Of a stretch of DNA of 64,000 nt, positions 60,709-64,000 are shown one piece after another. A program made the position numbers and the translations under genes. Each line of letters begins with the position of its first letter. Position 1 is the stretch's first letter. The DNA is taken from assembly GCF_918797505.1 (NCBI RefSeq), contig NC_092795.1:63111056-63175055 (forward strand), in the 5' to 3' direction. Source of the DNA: Bemisia tabaci (Eukaryota > Arthropoda > Insecta > Hemiptera > Aleyrodidae). A model generated the notes under the pieces. The model was not told the DNA's origin and did not search any database. It worked only from the letters and a program-made list of their open reading frames with translations.

Positions 60709-62075
60709 CTCGAGCTCCTGCAGAATGTGATATACTGTAAGACTGGTATAGACTGGTTAGAACGTTAAGTATTTGGTGTAATACATTTATGTTTTTATGA
60801 AAAACCAGTATAGCAGTGCGTGCATAACCTCTCAAACAGCACACTACCGTATCTTTTTCAGTGGTATTTTCTCCGTTTTAAATTGAATGGCCTCTCAAAA
60901 GGTAAAAACAGCCTGACGATGGAGTATTCAACGATTGAGAGAGAGTTTTGCATACTTCTTCAAATGAAGGCGAACCACTTTTAGGTCCATTTCTCAACTT
61001 GACTTTGTTTTCGATAAGACTCTTTCATCTACTTGCGCAGACAGCAATATCTACTCATCGGAGTATACTTATCTGGTCAGTGATCTGCTCTCAGATCCAC
61101 GTTACGTGGCACGATGCATTTTTCGCCTTCATTTACGGCGGATAGGCAACAATCGCTCCTACGTGTTTAAATAGTCGCATCTCACGGATTGACTTAAGTG
61201 CTTTGCGTTTTTAAAATGTCTGCAGACTCTGGTCGTCAGTTAATTTAACGGCTGGGAAAACACCGACAGGTCTTAATGGTAGGTTTTGTACCCCGCGCAC
61301 GGCTATTATGAATCTTACCGTTGCAGAAACTGCCTGAAAATTGTCTGAAAGCTTTGATCTTTTTTTCTGTACGAAGAACGAAAACCTCTCGGCAGAGCTG
61401 TGATCTCGCGTAACACGACAGCTCTATAATTTAAGGCAGTGGAAATCATTTGTATCAATATTTGCTCAATACTTATACGAATAATTTGGTTAAAAACCGC
61501 GTTTTTCTTCGGAAGGATCTCCTCAAATGTTTCCGAACTTTTGCGTTCGAAGCATTTCCAGAATTTGATCTCATTTTTAAACGTCATTGATTCTAAATAT
61601 TCACAAGTTACATGCTCAACAATTACGCCCCCTCCCCTCCCCCCCCATCCCAACTCAGTATAGTTTGAGTTTTTGATTTCCAGGAATATTTAAGCTGAAT
61701 TTTTTAACGCCGTTTTGTTATGATTCATGTTGATCGCATCATCCTGGTTATAACTGGAAAAATAGTAAAATTTGTTACTGACTTTGAGATTTTGGCTGCG
61801 TTCCTCTTTCACAGTTCACCTTCGTTATCACTGTAGATCAGTTTCCTTACAAGTGTCCCTCCCGACATGGCACTGGCACAACACAAGTTCACTCTCCTTC
61901 GAACTCGACGAAATGAGGTTTAGTAACAGGATGAATGGAATTATGAAGATCAAAATTGACTATTAAGGGCAGACTTTACACTATCGATTTAAACCATTCC
62001 AGCGGAGCAATTCAAAAAAAAACTTGAGGGGATGAAAGTTAGGGGGTAAGATTTTTGAGTAATCGGGTCGCTTAC

Positions 62076-62201
62076 AGTCAGTATGGCATTCCATAAATTA
62101 GGGACAAAAAGACACCAAACTGAACAATTTCGTCCACTGAAATGCCGAAATAATGAAGGGGCAGTAAAATAGGCACAAAATAGAATAGCTCTAGTAGGTT
62201 T
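62076..62201 (-). CDS. odorant-receptor-like exon, class II (array exon a)
   Basis: Acceptor AAGTGAG in phase 2, then LLELFYFVPILLPLHYFG, DEIVQFGVFLSLIYGMPY, then TGA two bases before a good donor GTAAGC. The in-frame TGA would truncate a spliced product. Related to exons e and f. Confidence 0.4.
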
Positions 62202-64000
62202 CTCACTTTCATGCTTCATAAGATGTACAAAATGACCACTTTTTTTCCAAATTTAGCCAGGAGATCCTGTCTCCCCTTTCCCCCTCTTTTCTCCCTTCGA
62301 AATCTTAGAGTGTTTCAAAATTACCTCGTCCTTTAAATGTAAAAGTAGGCAGACTCCTCAACTTGAAGACAGTATTGTGACGGGCCGAAAACAGGACAAT
62401 GTTTTTTGACCGCTCGTCGGGCCGATAATCTGACATTGATAAGATTATATATTGCCATCTCTGCAATCCGTCCAAAAGCTTTCCAGCTTTTTTAGGTGAT
62501 TTCTTTCAAAGACGAATCCAGGAGGGCGCACGCCTCCCCCCCCCCCCCCCCGTTCGCCCAAAATAAAGAAGGAAACATAAAGGAAGGAAGAGAGAAAAAA
62601 ACGGAGGTAAGAAGAAGGGAAGTCGCTTATAATTAATTGCTGATTCTTCATGACGAAATTTACTGAGAACTGCTGATTAGATTATTTAAAATTCCGAAAT
62701 TTCCTCCGGCACCCCCCCCCCCCCCCCAAGAGAACGGGCTTAGAAAAAAATCCGCCCCTTCCGTTAAAGGTGCCTGGATCCGCCCATGATTTCTTTTTCA
62801 GAACACTGAAATAAGTCACCGAAATTTACTCACCTAGGTTTCAAATGCCTGAAGTTTTGTAATGATGGAACTTGATTTTATTACCGCGGACCAAAATTGA
62901 AACCTGTAATGGCTTTAAAATAAGTAAATATAGTGGACTTTTGAAGTCAAACAAGCAAACGCCTTCAAGACGCAGTGTATGCAATTTGTACGACATCAGT
63001 CTGCAAGCATCATTCGCGTCGCGCCGCACAAAGGAACGAGTCAGTGGAAGAGGTCGGACAAAATTTGGAAACTTCAAACGCTTATAACCCCGTTTATATA
63101 AAATGTCGATGTTCTGAAAGCGGTTCTATTGGTTTTCTCGTGAAATTTGCTTGTAGAATAACCCCTCGAAATTCTAAATGTGACGAAATAAGCATAAAAA
63201 TTGGCAGTTTTAGTAAAAAATTTGATGTCCGACCTCTCTAATTGACTCGATCCACTGTGCGCCGTCTATCACGGCGATAAAAGACACAAAAGTTTCAAGC
63301 CTTACCCTCATTCATCGAAAAACCCTAATTCATTCTATAAATATGTACCCTTGAAAGATAAAAAATAATAGTTCTCAAGTTCGTAAAAAAAAAAAAAAAA
63401 AACAGGAAAATGATAGTTTCCAGGTTGATGTGTAACCGGCAATCCACCGTTGCATTTCTAAAATCACGAAAATATTAGGCACCAATGATTTTGGCCTTAA
63501 TCTAGAAAAATTGACGGAAGCTCTTTGAAGTAGAGAAAAATCGATCCTCTTCTATTGTTGGTTGCATGTGAAGGTACACGGATTCTCATAGAGGGGCAGT
63601 TTTTTGGGGATGCATCATAATCTAAGTATTTCCTTCCTTAAGCGGACCATCAGGAGCTGAACTTAGTCAGTCTTCCCACCGGCACACTGAAATGAACATG
63701 TTTATGCTAAAAAGAACTATGTTCAACGCAAATCCTATGCACATAGTTCTTTTAAGCATAAATACGTCCAAATATCGATGGCTAAAATGCATAACCTTGT
63801 ATTTCCGTCGCGTTGTTTCAAACTTTCCGCTCCCGTTTTATTTCTTCGAGAAAAAACAAGCCATCTTTACACTTTGAAATTGTTATAGAATATTCTGCTA
63901 ACGAGAAAGAATATTCAAGGACGTTTTCAAGAATTACGTTGAATAGTTTTCCAAGGAAACTTTAAAGTATGACAGCAAGTTTGCAACCTCGAGAATGGAG
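62202..64000. other. gene-free right end
   Basis: AT-rich sequence with poly-C runs at about 62537 and 62711 and a poly-A run at about 63390. There is a short inverted repeat at 63694-63765 (ACATGTTTATGCTAAAAAGA with TCTTTTAAGCATAAATACGT). A GT donor (GTGAGT) after a possible 69-nt exon at 62836-62904 was seen, but its frame ends in a stop. No gene supported. Confidence 0.45.

Noticed and set aside
61315..61653. 112-codon minus frame ending near a GTAAGA donor
   Set aside because: The N-terminal part translates a G/C-rich run and there is no membrane segment or receptor motif; insufficient to call an exon.
62836..62904. Possible exon between ATTACAG and GTGAGT on the minus strand
   Set aside because: The only long open frame runs into TAG at the donor; no similarity to the receptor-like exons.

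Overview
The window is nuclear DNA of an insect. It is AT-rich, genes are split by GT-AG introns of about 0.5-13 kb, and short inverted-repeat transposons are dense. The coding content (a Brummer/ATGL lipase, a Spaetzle-type Toll ligand, the HIF asparaginyl hydroxylase FIH and odorant-receptor-like exons) fits an arthropod. A hemipteran, possibly a whitefly, is my guess from the repeat style; I could not test it.

Left to right: (1) 1-3743 is intron or flank of a minus-strand lipase gene, whose first coding exon (N-terminus of the patatin domain) lies at 3744-3930; the remaining exons are off the left edge. The region also holds a retroelement tail with a hammerhead-ribozyme-like core, a foldback element and a near-perfect 79-nt palindrome. 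(2) 4100-8829 has no recognisable gene. (3) 9411-37154 is one minus-strand gene for a Spaetzle-family cytokine. I assembled it from nine coding exons (63+200+62+18+172+67+66+113+469 nt = 1230 nt, 409 aa). All splice phases agree. It runs from a signal peptide at 37154 to a seven-cysteine cystine-knot domain and an unusual acidic, alanine-rich tail at 9411. Its introns carry most of the repeats, including a 2.3-kb foldback with arms of about 1 kb. (4) 37.2-43.6 kb is intergenic, with inverted repeats. (5) 43593-48392, plus strand, is a complete six-exon FIH/HIF1AN gene of 333 aa. (6) 48.4-53.8 kb is non-coding as far as I can see. (7) 54.6-62.2 kb holds six related minus-strand membrane-segment exons in two phase classes. 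They resemble part of insect odorant receptors and are interspersed with paired copies of a transposon with GGGGCC termini. (8) 62.2-64 kb shows only repeats.

The genes have no obvious shared pathway: lipid-droplet lipolysis (bmm), Toll signalling (spz), oxygen sensing (FIH) and chemosensation (OR-like). The most notable points are the full exon structure of the Spaetzle gene with an 18-nt micro-exon and extended C-terminus, the long intronic hairpin that could be a small-RNA source, and the array of receptor-like exons. Exon calls rest on reading splice signals, phases and protein motifs by eye; no alignment or search was run.
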